The notes under the pieces: generated by a model
What the model was told of the DNA's origin: nothing
The model's input: only the letters and a program-made list of their open reading frames with translations
The model's database searches: none
Position numbers and translations under genes: made by a program
Source of the DNA: Arthonia radiata
Taxonomy: Eukaryota > Ascomycota > Arthoniomycetes > Arthoniales > Arthoniaceae
Direction: 5' to 3'
Assembly: GCA_002989075.1 (NCBI GenBank)
Contig: PSQN01000007.1
Coordinates: 1,053,359 to 1,117,358, forward strand
Length of the DNA: 64,000 nucleotides
Shown: positions 1-11,455 of the stretch, one piece after another
How the letters are laid out: every line of letters starts with the position of its first letter
How positions within the stretch are numbered: position 1 is the stretch's first letter

Positions 1-706
1 TCAGCAACAGTCTGCAGCACAGCGGGTGCAGAGTGCGTGCTGCCAGCTTGCGAGCTATTGGAAGGCGGTGACTCCCTTTCAGGTCTCCGCTCCAAGTGTG
101 CGGCTTGGAGCACATCATGTGTCGCTCTTGGCACTGGTCCTTGCGACGCCACTGAAGAGGGTGACCCGCTACGTGCTGAGTGGAAGATTGTACCGCCTGA
201 GTGCACGCTACTGGCGGCAGCGGCGCCTTCTTGGTGAGGTGGACTATCTCTTTGGCTGCCCGCTTGGCTGCCTGCAGTACTTCCCGCCTGGCTCCGTCTC
301 CCCAGACCATCTTCTAACGCAAGATCGTCAAAGCTACGCGCTGGACTTACGTGCCCATCTCCCTCAATCCGTGTTGGCAATTCATAAGCCACCTGCGGAT
401 TTTCCCGAAAGAACGTTCTTGCTACAAGTCTGTCTTTAGCATTGCTGATGCCGTTAGCGACATTGGTAAGCGCCTTCAGCACCGTCTTCCGCCTTTTATA
501 GCCGTAGCGCACAGCGCCAATGCCGCCGATGATACCGCCAATGTAGGTCAAAACTAAACCTCCATTCTGGCCTCCTTGATCACCGCCTATTGTGCTGTCA
601 GTGGCACAGTATGGCTGATCAGACCTTGCTTACTGCTCGTTGAGTTCGTGGGAATTGTCGCATCCGTAGGCACTGTCGCATTTGTGGCATTTGCTAAATT
701 GAACAT
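1..706 (-). CDS. Single-pass membrane protein, partial (runs off left edge)
   Basis: Two exons on the minus strand: 706-634 starts at an ATG, then a 47-nt intron (633-587, donor GTAAGC, acceptor ATAG, CACTGAC branch site), then 586 to base 1 open without a stop, so the C-terminus lies outside the window. About 220 residues are visible. The first 30 residues are rich in Asn/Thr with several N-glycosylation sequons (NAT, NST). A Gly/Ile-rich hydrophobic segment follows (around LTYIGGIIGGIGAV), then a basic stop-transfer stretch (YKRRK) and a long Ser/Gly/Gln-rich tail with repeated GSQ/AGS units. This fits an extracellular N-terminus, one helix and a disordered cytoplasmic tail. I do not recognise the family. 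It is divergent from the next gene, with about 950 bp between them. Confidence 0.6.
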
Positions 707-1662
707 TTTGCAGAATCGTCGATGTTCTTGAAGACAGGTGCTCACTTGCAATGTCGCTTCGACTTCAGATTGGGCTTGAGTGTCCCAAGAGGGGCACAGA
801 TACTTGCTTGAGCGGAATGACACTCTCAATCATACGGAACAAGACAGTGCTAAAGGAATTGCCAACACTCTTATAATACTGATGAAAGCGAGATTCGCGA
901 CAGCAATCTGTCAGCCGTCTCTGGTGTTTGGACAGTTTGCATTGCTGTTGCACTCTCGGAATAGATGACAGCTTGATGACTTTAGAGACGCGCTCAATTC
1001 GTTGACAATGTCACTTAGGCAGCTATATGATGCTTGCAGTACAATGCGTGCACGCGGCGTTGCGGGAAGTCGCCCGGTGCAGCATCGTTTCAGCTGAGAC
1101 AAGGCGAACGCTTGCCGTGAGGCACTGTACGGATTAATCCAGTCCTGCACCCGGAGATGGATGATAGATGTTGCACCGCGCACCTCTGTGATCGTGGCCA
1201 TTCTGAATCACAAGTTGCGCGAACCAAATCATGGACCTTGCAGCCTGTTGAATATGGGTCACGTCAACGTGCTGAGCGTGATTGCCGCAACCCATATCAA
1301 TGCGGTTCCCCGTCAAAATGATTCGAAGACGAGCACGCCAAATGACAGTAGTAGTGCTAGATACCCAATCAAAGTAAGTACCACGCACTACTGCAAATTG
1401 GTGATAGTGCCTGATGAATGCATTGATGAATGCATTGATGCGGCGTTCACAAGGCAGACGGACGACTGTCCAGAGGTTCGCTTGCAGGATTTGTTTCCTG
1501 TTGCCTGCTGGTCCGCATTGGGCGCAGCACGCGGGACATGGACAGCTTCACTTCCAGCGTGTCCCCTACTAACGCTTTCGCTCCTATAAGGTCTACCCGC
1601 TGCAAGCAAGGATTGATATTATTTGTTCCAAACGCAACCACATTTGAATTACTTACTCGACC
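707..1662. other. Intergenic region between divergent genes
   Basis: It lies between the 5' ends of the partial membrane-protein gene (minus) and the 258-residue gene (plus), so it probably holds both promoters. No convincing coding exon was found. A short direct repeat with a 12-bp unit (GATGAATGCATT) occurs 2.3 times at 1413-1440. Confidence 0.4.
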
Positions 1663-2439
1663 ATGAGTGGCGTCGGCAAGTTCCCTTTCGTGTGCAAAAA
1701 CCTCCTTAAAGGGGAGTTGACTCCACTTCAAAAGCGCGAAATTGATGACTTCTTGAAGCTTGCCTCTCAGCCTCAAGACGATTCTGCAAGCGCAAATGAG
1801 ATGCATGACGAAGATCTAAAGCGCCGGCGCCAGCTGATCAAGGAACACTGGAAGGAAGTCTTTGGCGAAGCAACACTCAAGGCGTTTTTGTTCGGTACCA
1901 TGGACATACTCGAAATTGCATTGAGTCGTGAACTGTGGGCAGATTACATGAACCAGCCGCTTTTAGTCGCTCCAGGCGTGGTCAATATGGCTCGAAGACA
2001 CGCTCTTGATGGGCCGATCAAGGAACTTATGCTAGAGCGACACCATGCCGAGCATCGCTTGCGCCTAGCCGTAGAAAGGGACGGACGCCCTGGGAATAAT
2101 ATCGAAAAACTCGCAGCTAAGGGCAGATGGCGGGAGTTGGCGTCACTACTGCTCGGAGACAGGATATTCATAGGACAGCTATTCGAGTCCGAGTACCACC
2201 GTCAATTCAACCGCAGTCTAGTGTCAATCGAGAACAAGTACTTCATTGAGCTGGTCAGTGAATCGAAATTCACGCTCCGGGCCAGCGACGCCAGGCGCTC
2301 AGAAAAGCCCAGTACGCCTGTTGAGGAGGACCGGCGACCTCTGCTGGGTCGTATGTCCACACAGTCAGTTTCAAGCCTTTCTGTCGACACACTTATGACA
2401 GCATTGGACGAAGCTGAAGATGAGAAGAATTTGCTGTAG
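1663..2439 (+). CDS. Hypothetical protein, member of a two-copy family in this window
   Basis: An intronless ORF of 258 residues from an ATG at 1663. I do not recognise a named domain. It is mostly helical and charged, with no signal peptide or membrane helix, and ends in a Ser-rich acidic tail. The same architecture, length and several matching motifs occur in the minus-strand gene at 27304-28089: an N-terminal EI/ID-x-FLK stretch, HW-x2-(V/I)FGEA-x2-KA near residue 65, VER-x-G-x-PGN near residue 135, and a LAA-x3-W-x2-LASL block just after it. The pair therefore defines a family from the sequence alone. Function is unknown. Coding status is supported by this conservation at the protein level. 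Confidence 0.75.
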   Translation: MSGVGKFPFVCKNLLKGELTPLQKREIDDFLKLASQPQDDSASANEMHDEDLKRRRQLIKEHWKEVFGEATLKAFLFGTMDILEIALSRELWADYMNQPLLVAPGVVNMARRHALDGPIKELMLERHHAEHRLRLAVERDGRPGNNIEKLAAKGRWRELASLLLGDRIFIGQLFESEYHRQFNRSLVSIENKYFIELVSESKFTLRASDARRSEKPSTPVEEDRRPLLGRMSTQSVSSLSVDTLMTALDEAEDEKNLL

Positions 2440-3393
2440 ATGATAAATACGACGTTCGTGTTGACTGCAGAAGATGACACGCTAGAGCGATTTGGGCTAC
2501 TCATCTTCCAATATCGTGGTCGGAATATAATCGGCGCACATTCTCTATCACATGACTGCGAGACGAATGCCACAAATGCATCGCACACCGCCGGTTCGGC
2601 TTCAACACCTCCTTGTTCGAACAAAACCTCCTTCCTTCCAGCTGTAAAAAGCAGACAGGTGTTGTGCTACAAGCAAGCTCTTTGACTAGCGCATTGAGCA
2701 TGTTTCCGTGATATCGAAGAATGGCAGCATCAGACCTCGGGAGCTCATGCACGATGGCGTCTGGCGTGCTGCGGCCCGAAAACGCCCTTGCTTCTGTCCC
2801 CTGAGCCCAACAGCTTTGACGTCTCCTTGTGCACCTTCAAATCTGGTATAACTCTGCACGCGGCCGCGACGCAGACCGAGGATCTTCAGGCACTCGTTCG
2901 TCGTACAGAAAAATCGTCAAGAATAGACCGCAGGTTGGAGTTTCCTTCGCGGCTTCCGTTCTCGCGCCGAGTGGGTCATGCATGGAAACGTGGTCCACTC
3001 AAGGTCGCTGCCCAAGCTACCTGTCATTTCTTCTACACTCCCTATTCGGACAGATTCTCGCGCCTCGTATAATACTGCGGTACCGACGCGATCGCGTCCG
3101 GGGATTCATGCACCCCAGCCCGCGGCCGTGGGTAAGTATCGATGATGTTGAGCACCATCGAAGTCTCCCGACGCCATTGACGCCCTTGCTTGGTAACCTA
3201 ATGCAACCTCATTCGCTGCCCTGAGTCCGTCACCCAAAGCTCACCTCTTACAGGTCATTTATACTGGCTCCAACCCCGTGGTCGTAATGGAGCACCTTCG
3301 CAATGTGTGCTTGAGCTCACCGCTTCTTCATGTAGTCCCTACTATTCTACTAGTGTTTTCTTAGACTTAACTTTCTTGACTCTGCCCCCGGCC
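2440..3393. other. Intergenic region
   Basis: 3' flank of the 258-residue gene and promoter of the large Glu/Pro/Ala-rich gene. Several ORFs under 100 codons cross it, but none shows domains, codon regularity or splice support. I see no RNA gene or repeat here. Confidence 0.35.
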
Positions 3394-6300
3394 ATGGCCA
3401 CAGCACCAAAGAGGCAGCTACCGGGGAAGGTCTCATATTCGCAATGGACCTCAACAGCACCACTCGCGAGTCCAGTCAAAAAGTATCAAGTGTGGCCGCT
3501 ACCGGGATCACCCGAAGATCAAAAGGTCGTCCGATATCGAAGAATTTTGCACCCGCCGCCCAAGGAGCCCACGCCGCCTCCATCAGAACCAGATGCTTCG
3601 CCAGAACCCCCCGCAGCGCCCCCGACCGAAGCTCCTCCCAGCCCAGAAGAAGAAAAGCCGTCAGAACCAGAGCCAAGTGCAGCATCACCCGAGGAGCCAG
3701 CGGCAGAGGCTGCAGTAGTGGCGGCAGAAGAGCAAGCGGAGCCTGCAGATGAAGGTCAGCAACCACCGTCAGAAGGTGACGAAGCAAAGCCAGAGGAAGC
3801 CGTGGAAGAGCAGCAAGGAGACGACAAAGAGCCGGATGTCCCACCAGAGTTGGCTCCCGAAGAAGCTGCTAGTAGCACTGAGGAGCCCTCGTCTGCCACT
3901 CCGGTAGATGAAGCTGTCATAGAGGTTGTTGAGCATGCTGAGACTGACACTGCGCCTGCTGCAGAAGAGGGGGAGCCAGGTGAGCGCAAGTTTGTGCCAA
4001 ATGGCTCACCCGTATCGCTGATTGTAGCAGGTCCTGAACCTGCAGAATCTCCATCGGTCCAAGATCCTCCACCTGAAGCTGGTGATGTCTTGGATGTTCA
4101 AGAAGCCGAGCCGCCCTCAGAGCAGCTGGATGCTCCAAGCGAGGAAGTGCCAGAGCCCAATGTCGAACCAAGCTCAGGTCCAGCTGATGCTCCAGAGGAA
4201 CCCGCGCAAGAAGCCGGCAACGACCAGCCCAGTGAGGAATCACCGCCAGCCCATGAGTCCGCTGAAGCAAACGCTACTGAACCTGCACCTAATACTGAGT
4301 CAGAAGCTGCGCCGTCGACGGAAGCAGCTGAACCCGAGGCCTCTCCTGAACCCTCATTGCCAGACGCATCCTCTGAGGCGCCATCATCGGACGCACCGAA
4401 GGAAGAAGCTGAGCCACCACATGCTGAGGAGCCTGCTGCTCCAAAAAGCAAGACGAAAAAGTTTCTCACCTTTGCCATTGGCACCAAGGAAGAAGCTCCG
4501 GCTTCAAGCAGCAAGAAGAGCAAAAAATCAAAATCGAAGAAACCTGCCGCTATGGTCCGAGAGGTGAAACAACCTGAGCCGAAACCTTCAAAGCCAACAA
4601 AGTCAAAGAAGAAAGGCGGCAAGAGCAAGCCGGCTGAGTCTGTAGAACAGCCATCCTCGTCGCCGCTTCCACCTGCTGCTGACCCACCACATGCTGATGG
4701 AGAAGCAGCGTCGCCCGCTGAGAGCGCTGATGATGGTGCACAAGCGCAGAGCGAAGAGCAACCACCACCTGCTGAGGAAGCCACCAAGGGTGCAGCTGAA
4801 GCAGTCGACAGCAAAGAGGAAGCTGCGGAAGATAGTCCGCAAGCCGAACCGGAGCCTGGCAATACCGCTTCAGCAGTAGAGATACCTGCTGAACAGACCG
4901 AGACGCCATCATCTGAGCCTGAGAAGATAGAAGGCGAAACGCTAATAGAAGACAAAGTTAATGAGGACGTGGTTGTCACGGAGGGAGCTGGTAAGGATGT
5001 GCCAGTAGTTGATGAGACTCCCAGCGCCGAGAATGCTGAAGCAGCTCAAAACGAAGGGGGAGCAGCTAACGAGGGTGCTAGTGAAGCTGAACAAGCAACT
5101 GAGAGCGCTTCCGATGAGCAGGAGGCATCGAGTACCGCGGAAGATGCGCTATCGCCAGTTGTAGACGACGCTGCAGCTGACTCAGCAGCTGATAATAAGG
5201 AAGACGAAGAGGACGCTAAGGCCGATGTCGGCGAGAACACCGAGGTCCCTCCCGAAGCTGTCGAGCAGGAGGAGCCTCAGAAAGAATCCTCAAAGCCCCT
5301 AGATGACGCTCCTGCTGAAGTAGGCGAGGAAGATGCAGGAACCTCACCTAAAGCTCCCGCAGAAGCGACCGAGAACGAAGGCACGGGGGCTGGGGCAGCG
5401 GAGCCTGCTGAGACTCTAATTGAGCCAGCTGCCGCGGAAGGGGCAAGAGACGACTCCGGCGAGGCAACCAAAGCCGAGGGTGATACCGAAATCCAAGGTG
5501 ACGTGACGGTGGAGAGCGTCTCGAACCCTTCTGAGGGGTCTCAGGCTGCCGAGACCGACGAGAAAGTTGAAAGCGGTGGCGGTGATACTGTATCATCAGA
5601 ACAGGATATCGCTGGTGAAAGTGCTCCAACAGAGGACGCACCGACTAGCGAAGACTCGCCACCAAGCGAGGCCACGCCACCTACAGAGGTCGAGGCCAGT
5701 CCTGACAGTGGGGAGGCTGAGGCAGCGGCGCCCGATGCAACTGAGGTAGACCAAGTTGAAGCGGGCGAGAATAAGGCTGTTGAGGACGCTGAAGCAGCGG
5801 CTGGCGAGCCTACAAGCAGTGAGGACGCCCCAGCGGAAGGAACACAAGCTCCCGAAGAGGGTGATACTGTTCGTGCAGCAGAAGGAGTCAATGCACCAGG
5901 GGCTTTCCCCAATGATGCAGTGGATGATGCTGAGCCTCCAACTTCTGATGCCAGCGCTGGTGAGCCTGCGCCGGCTGATGGCGAGGGAGCGGAGGATAGC
6001 AAAGCTGAGGGTGATGTCAGTGCGGATGCTGAGACCGTCGAAGATGCGCTTGCTGAAGGACATGAAGACACTGATGTCGCGAGCGAAGAGGCGGCACAAG
6101 CACCGCCTCTCGAGGTAGGCTCACCTTAGCGCCTAGGGAACTTGATCATTGCTGACATACGTAGGAAACCGGAGCCGCGACTGCCCCAGCTGTTGAAGAA
6201 ACCTTTGAGGATGCGGCAGACGGAAAGCCTGCAGACAGCGAGCCTCAGGCGACCGATCAAGTGAACAGCAATGAGACTGAAGAACGGCCAAGTGAGGACG

Positions 6301-7907
6301 CAGCACCGCCCGCTGCAGACGTAGAAAACGAGACTGCATCGCGTCTACATGGGATTAACGCTGAAGAAGCTGAAGAGCAGCCAAGCGGCGATGCCGCACC
6401 TCCTGTTGCAGCAGAACCAACTGCAGAGGCCGCGCCTTCTGCTGAAGTAGTCGCTGACGCAGCTGAAGAACAGCCAACAGAGAAAGCAGTACCTCCTGCA
6501 GCAGAAGAAGCAAACGAAGAAGTGCTGCCTCCTGCAGAGGTTGGCGCTGGCGCAGCTGAAGAACAGCTAACCGAGGAAGCAGCGCCTCCAGCAGCAGAGC
6601 CACCAAGCGAAGCTTCACCTTCACCAGCCGAAGACGCTGCAGAAGACGCGGCTCTAGCAGCAGAACCTGAAGCCACCGACACTGCCCCTACCGCTGAAGC
6701 GCCTACCGACACCCCCGAAGAACCACCCAAAGACACCCCCCACCTCACCCCCTCAGAAGCCGGCCTCCCTGCCGCCGCCATCGACAACCCCCTCACCGCG
6801 CGCCTCGCCCCAGAAGCCATTGGCCCCGTGAAGTATTCCCACGGCAACCTCATACGCCCCAAGCACAAATCACCCACCTCCCCCTTCTTCGGCACCAAAA
6901 GCAAAGACCAACAAATCCGCTACAAAGAGCCCCACAAAAAAGACAAAGAACCCGTCATCAAAGAAGACGAATGGGAGAACCGCGACGCCACCCTCGAATG
7001 GGCGAAAAAGGTCCGAGCGTCCGCGGATAAAGAGGCGGAGCGTGAGGAGCGGCGCGCCCGACGCGCCAGCAGGCGAGCGCAGGTGGTGAGGGAGGAATTG
7101 GAGGCGATGCGGAAGGCGCAGGAGAGTCGGAAGGAGAACGAAGAGCGGCGGACGGAGTTGAAGAGGGAGTTGAAAGAGCTGATGCGTGAGCATGGTGGCG
7201 TCGTGGATGCGGATACGCGTGTTGATCGGAAGGTTAGGCGGGAGTTGGTGCGTGAGAAGCAGGGGAGGGGGGAGAGAAGGGAGAGAAGGGAGTCGCATGG
7301 CGAGTCGAAGAAGAGTGGTGAGAAGAGCGGCGCGCTGAAGAATGTGAAGATCGTGGGGGATACCTCTGGGCGTTTCTCGCCGCTGCTGGTGAAGACGACG
7401 AAGGATTCGGGGGAGAAGTCGGGCTCGAGCCAGGGGTCGGCGAAGCACGCCTCCCCTGTTGAGATCAAGCATAAGCACGCTGACAGCCACGGCGAGCGGC
7501 GTCATCGTCACCGCACCTCTTCTGAGAAGAAGTCGGAGAAGAAGACGCACAGCTCCGACAAACCACCCAAAGACACCAAATCCGCGAAACCACCCAAACC
7601 CCCTCCAGCAGACATCCCCCCTCCCCCGCCCCCTCCCCCAGAAAAACCGTCCAAATCCCACAAGCCCAAAACACCCAAACTCGACACAACCAGCCCTGCC
7701 GATGTTGCAGTCGACTCCGCGCCGCCCAGTCCGACGGACAGCAAACACCGCACCGACCACCACAAGCGGCGGCATCATCGTGAGAGCACTGGGAAGCAGC
7801 GCGTGCGTGAGAGCCATGGGAGTAGTGGGGGTGGGTCGTCGCGGAAATGGAGGGAGAGGCGGGAGAGTAGTGGTGGGGGTTTCTTTGCGAGGTTGTTTGG
7901 GTTTTAG
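3394..7907 (+). CDS. Giant Glu/Pro/Ala-rich disordered protein with basic coiled-coil C-terminus
   Basis: Two exons, 3394-6114 and 6165-7907, joined by a 50-nt phase-0 intron (donor GTAGGC, GCTGAC branch site, acceptor CGTAG), give 1487 residues. The ATG at 3394 has a GCCATGG context and is preferred to an in-frame GTG at 3307. Residues 1-65 are a less biased head. Residues about 65-1120 are strongly acidic and made of E, P, A, S and D, broken near residues 350-430 by a Lys/Ser-rich patch. After residue about 1130 the composition flips: a Lys/Arg/Glu region predicted to form a long coiled coil, then Ser/His/Lys-rich sequence, a proline run suited to SH3 or profilin binding, and a hydrophobic end (FFARLFGF). 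There is no signal peptide or membrane helix. It is probably a scaffold or cytoskeletal/nuclear linker, but that is inference. The large antisense ORFs over it are compositional shadows. Confidence 0.8.
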
Positions 7908-9281
7908 TCGCGAGGTTTTGAGCTGGAGGTGTTATTGTGTATAGGCTGTATCTGTTGGTGCTGTGTTATTGCGGGTGGCGAGGAGGTGTTTGGGTAAGGT
8001 GGGGTGTTCTCTGAGTAGCGAGGGACGTGTTGTCTGAGTAGATCGGCGTGTTGTTTGTTGTTTGAGTTGAAGAGATGTGGTCGAGTGGGAGGTCAGGGGG
8101 TGATGGCATTGTTCGGGTTGTGTATTATGAGTTATGTTGACTACGGCCTGTATATATAACGAATAGCACTATGTATCATTTACTATCTGAGTGTGCTTGA
8201 TAAACGCCGCTTCGTGCTTACGTGCCTAGGTGATTTGCACGGACTCACACAGGATACAGAGCCATCTATCACCAAGGCGCGGCATAGTATTACCTCGCGT
8301 CACACTACCACAAGACAGAAATTGTGCGGCCGCAGCGAAGAGCTAACGAGCTTCTCACGGATCTGCAGTGAGCGGCAGACCAAGGGATCGAAGACGAGGT
8401 GTCGAAAGGTAAGGCGTACGATTCCATGCAAGAAGTGTTCGTCAACACCACGCATAGCTTGAACGGCCATGTCCAGATATGTTCAAGTGATTGAGAAAGT
8501 CAAAGCGCTAGATCACGTCCAGAGAGTCAATTCCCTATCTCGACATATGCTCATAAGGGCTTTGGAGGAATCTTCCGGATCGTAAGACCGTACTCCTTGT
8601 ACGGGTGCAGTATAGGAGCATTATCGATGATCCGTGTGTCAATCCAGTGTCACCGAGCCCTCGTATGAGTTCTACCGGTTTGGTGTTGTGGCCGCGATAC
8701 GCCTCTAAAACACTAAGGAACGTACACAGCTGACCTGATGTGGGAAGTTTGGTCACGAAAAGCAGGTGCAGACGCTGCGCAGCCAACGGTCTTGATGTGG
8801 TAGCGGTCGCACTTGATCGTGTTCTCTGAAAGCGGTGGACTAGGGATGATAAAGGTGCGAGGGTTAGGAGGTCAGAAAACATATGTCTAGGGCTTGAGGA
8901 TGGCGCTTGCGAGCAGCTGCTTCGCCAGCGTTGATCCGTTGTGTTTTTGGTTTGTGAATACGGCCGTTTGGATGCGCTTACCGTTCAACGACTCAATATC
9001 CCTAGAAACTTTAGGCGGATAGGGCATGCAGATGCTTGAGATTTGAGCCCGTCCATGAAGGCCACTTATACTGAATAATCATACCAGAACGGATATGAAA
9101 GCGCAGCACTATGTACCTGGATGTCAAGATGTCAGCACAGCAAACCCTATGCAGCAATGTCGCCGGAATCGGACGGCTCTCAGATAGCTTTTTTCCCAGC
9201 AGCGCCGGCGACTCAGCCGTCGCAACCACAATAAGAAGGCCCAACGACCAGAGCCTGGAGGCTGAACTCACCCACCACACC
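7908..9281. other. Intergenic region, convergent gene ends
   Basis: It lies between the 3' ends of the plus-strand giant gene and the minus-strand Ser/Thr-rich gene. It begins with a G/T-rich tail and contains a TATATATAAC string at 8151-8160 with no convincing gene downstream. The short ORFs at 8193-8462 and 8535-8882 have no recognisable features. Confidence 0.35.
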
Positions 9282-11455
9282 CTAAGGTATCGGGGCGGCC
9301 CCATTAACGACCAACCGCGAACTATCAACATAGTAGTAATTCTCCACGCCACAATTCCCGTCACTGCCATCCGTCACCTGATACTTCAGCCAAAAGCCCG
9401 GCGGACGGTCGCCAATGCCATTCGGCGTATACGCCACGCCCACGCACCAGTTCGCCTGCCCTTGGTATTGCGAGTTGTACCGATTCGACGTCGAGCAGGT
9501 GTCCATGCAGTCGTGCCAGTTGTTGCACTGGAAACAGTTGATGTCCGTTTGGACGCAGCCTGTGCGGTCGCAGTCGCCACTGTAGGCGTCGTAGCCGTAT
9601 AGATCCGTGTTGGGGTATTTGTAGTAGACGTCGGAGCCCCATAAGGTTTCGTTGCCAGAGTACGTGCTTATGGCGACGTCGTCGGCTTGGTCTGTTTCTG
9701 TGGCAGTTAATGCCGTCTCAGTCGTGGTGGTGGAGGCTGTTTCGGTGAAGGTGGTCGTCTCCGTGGCCGTGGTGGTAGTTTCGGCTTCTTCGTATACCTG
9801 TGGGCTGGTCAGGGGCTGATTGAGCGAATGCAGATGAAAAGTACTTACGGGCTTGGGTGTGACGGTGGATGCCTCGGTGACCTCGTTTACATCCGTATAG
9901 ACTCTCGAGCACCTGCAGGGTGCCGATGTGGTTGGTTCTTCTGATGAGGTTGACGACGTCTCAGATTCAGTTGATGTAGCCGACTCGCTGCTCGAGGTTG
10001 AAGACTCGCTGGCTGCTGTAGATGATTCAGTACTTGTTGTAGGTGCTTCACTAGCGGACTCGCTGTTCGGAGAGGCAGTCTCAGATGTCGTAAAATCCAC
10101 GGTCGTTTCGCTGCTAGGTGGCTCCGTAGTCGATGACACGATGATACTAGTAGTCGCGCTGCTTGAGGTCTCACTGCTCGATGCAGAAGTCTCGCTGCTA
10201 TATGAAGATTCGGTGGTGGAGCTCGTAGAGTGGCTGCTTGTTGTAGACAATTCGCTTGTTGACGAAGGGGTCGCGGACGAAGGAGTCGCGGTAGATGAGG
10301 AAGAGGAGTCACTGCTGGATGTCTCACTGCTAGATGACTCGTTGGTGAAGCCAGGATCCTCGCTGGTAGGAGAGGCGCTTGTTGATGTAGCAGCTTCGCT
10401 CTCTGAAGGCTCACTACCCGAAGTGGGTGTCTCACTACCTGAAGAAGACGCGCTGCTCGAAATTGAGGTCTCACCACTTGATGTCAGAGTCGACGAAGGC
10501 TCCTCACTGGTGCTGCTGACGGCTGCAGAGCTGGCGGATGTGCTCGAGTCGGTGGTCAAAAATGTTCCAGATCTCGGTAGCCCGGTTTGACTGACGGAAA
10601 ATGGGCTGCTAGTGTCATCGTAAGTTGATGAAGTCGCTGGCGCGGTGCCGACTTCCGACGCTGTGACAGTGCTGCTGCTGGTTGAAAGCACAATGGTAGT
10701 ACTGTTTGCGACGATGACTGATGGCTTCAAGCTGAACGTCCCATTTCTAGGGATGGTGCTTTGACTGAATGGCCTGTTAGTGCTACTACCTGTAGTGATC
10801 CATACATTAGCTTCCGAATGCCTTCTATGCATGACGAGGCTGTCTAATCGATACTGGTGCTTGTGCTGCCACATAATTTTCTGCATGCTGATGACTCACC
10901 TAAAGTGGTTGTCGGACCATTTGGGAAAGGCGACAAAGATATGCTCGCTCTCCTGCTGCCCACGCTCGAGGCCGAAGTTCTCGAGGCGCCCTGGCTCCCA
11001 TGGCGCGGAGCAGCAGAACCCGAGGGTGAAAGTGTCGTGGAAATAAGCGTTTTACTGCTGCTGGGATATACTGTCACCACTCGAGTCGTCACAAAGCACA
11101 CCGCCGGATCAGTCGAAGGCTCGGCTCTTTTCAGCTTGTCGTAGATAGTAGAGGGCGTGCAAGTGCTCGTCGTAGTGATGGTAGTCGATGGCGTGGTCGT
11201 TTCCGTGAACGTCTCCGTGTCCGTCTCAGTCACACTCTCAGTGTTCGTAGAAGTAACTGTGAACGTCTCTGTCGATGTCGATGGGTCCAATGTGGTGCTC
11301 TCGGTTGTGGCTCGGTCTATTGTTGTGGTTGTATAGGTAGCTTCACAGGGTATTTCGCCCATCGTCTTGCAATTAGGAATCTCACTTGAAGAGTCCTGTG
11401 CCAATGATAATGTTGCGACAATGGATAGGACTACAAGACTCCGAAACGCCGCCAT
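9282..11455 (-). CDS. Secreted Ser/Thr-rich protein with Cys-rich C-terminal domain
   Basis: Proposed exons on the minus strand are 11455-10900, 10789-9849 and 9797-9282, giving 670 residues. Intron 1 (110 nt, donor GTGAGT, acceptor ACTACAG) joins two reading frames in phase 1. Intron 2 (51 nt, donor GTAAGT, acceptor CCCACAG) is a multiple of three and free of stops, so it could also be retained. The N-terminus is a clear signal peptide (MAAFRSLVVLSIVATLSLA). Most of the chain is Ser/Thr/Glu mucin-like sequence expected to be heavily O-glycosylated. The last 120 residues or so are different: Tyr- and Cys-rich with eight cysteines around DCDRTGC, CFQC and WHDCMDTC, probably a folded disulphide domain. 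No GPI-anchor-like tail is visible. A cell-wall or secreted surface role is inferred. Confidence 0.75.

Noticed and set aside
4098-4979. Minus-strand ORF of 293 residues, Ser/Ala/Gly-rich
   Set aside because: It is the antisense shadow of the Glu/Ala/Pro-rich gene: GAG/GCA-type codons read as Ser/Ala/Cys on the other strand. No domain or start context.
6870-7817. Minus-strand ORF of 315 residues with hydrophobic and Arg-rich parts
   Set aside because: Antisense to the basic tail and poly-proline region of the plus-strand gene, whose frame is continuous through a well-defined intron.
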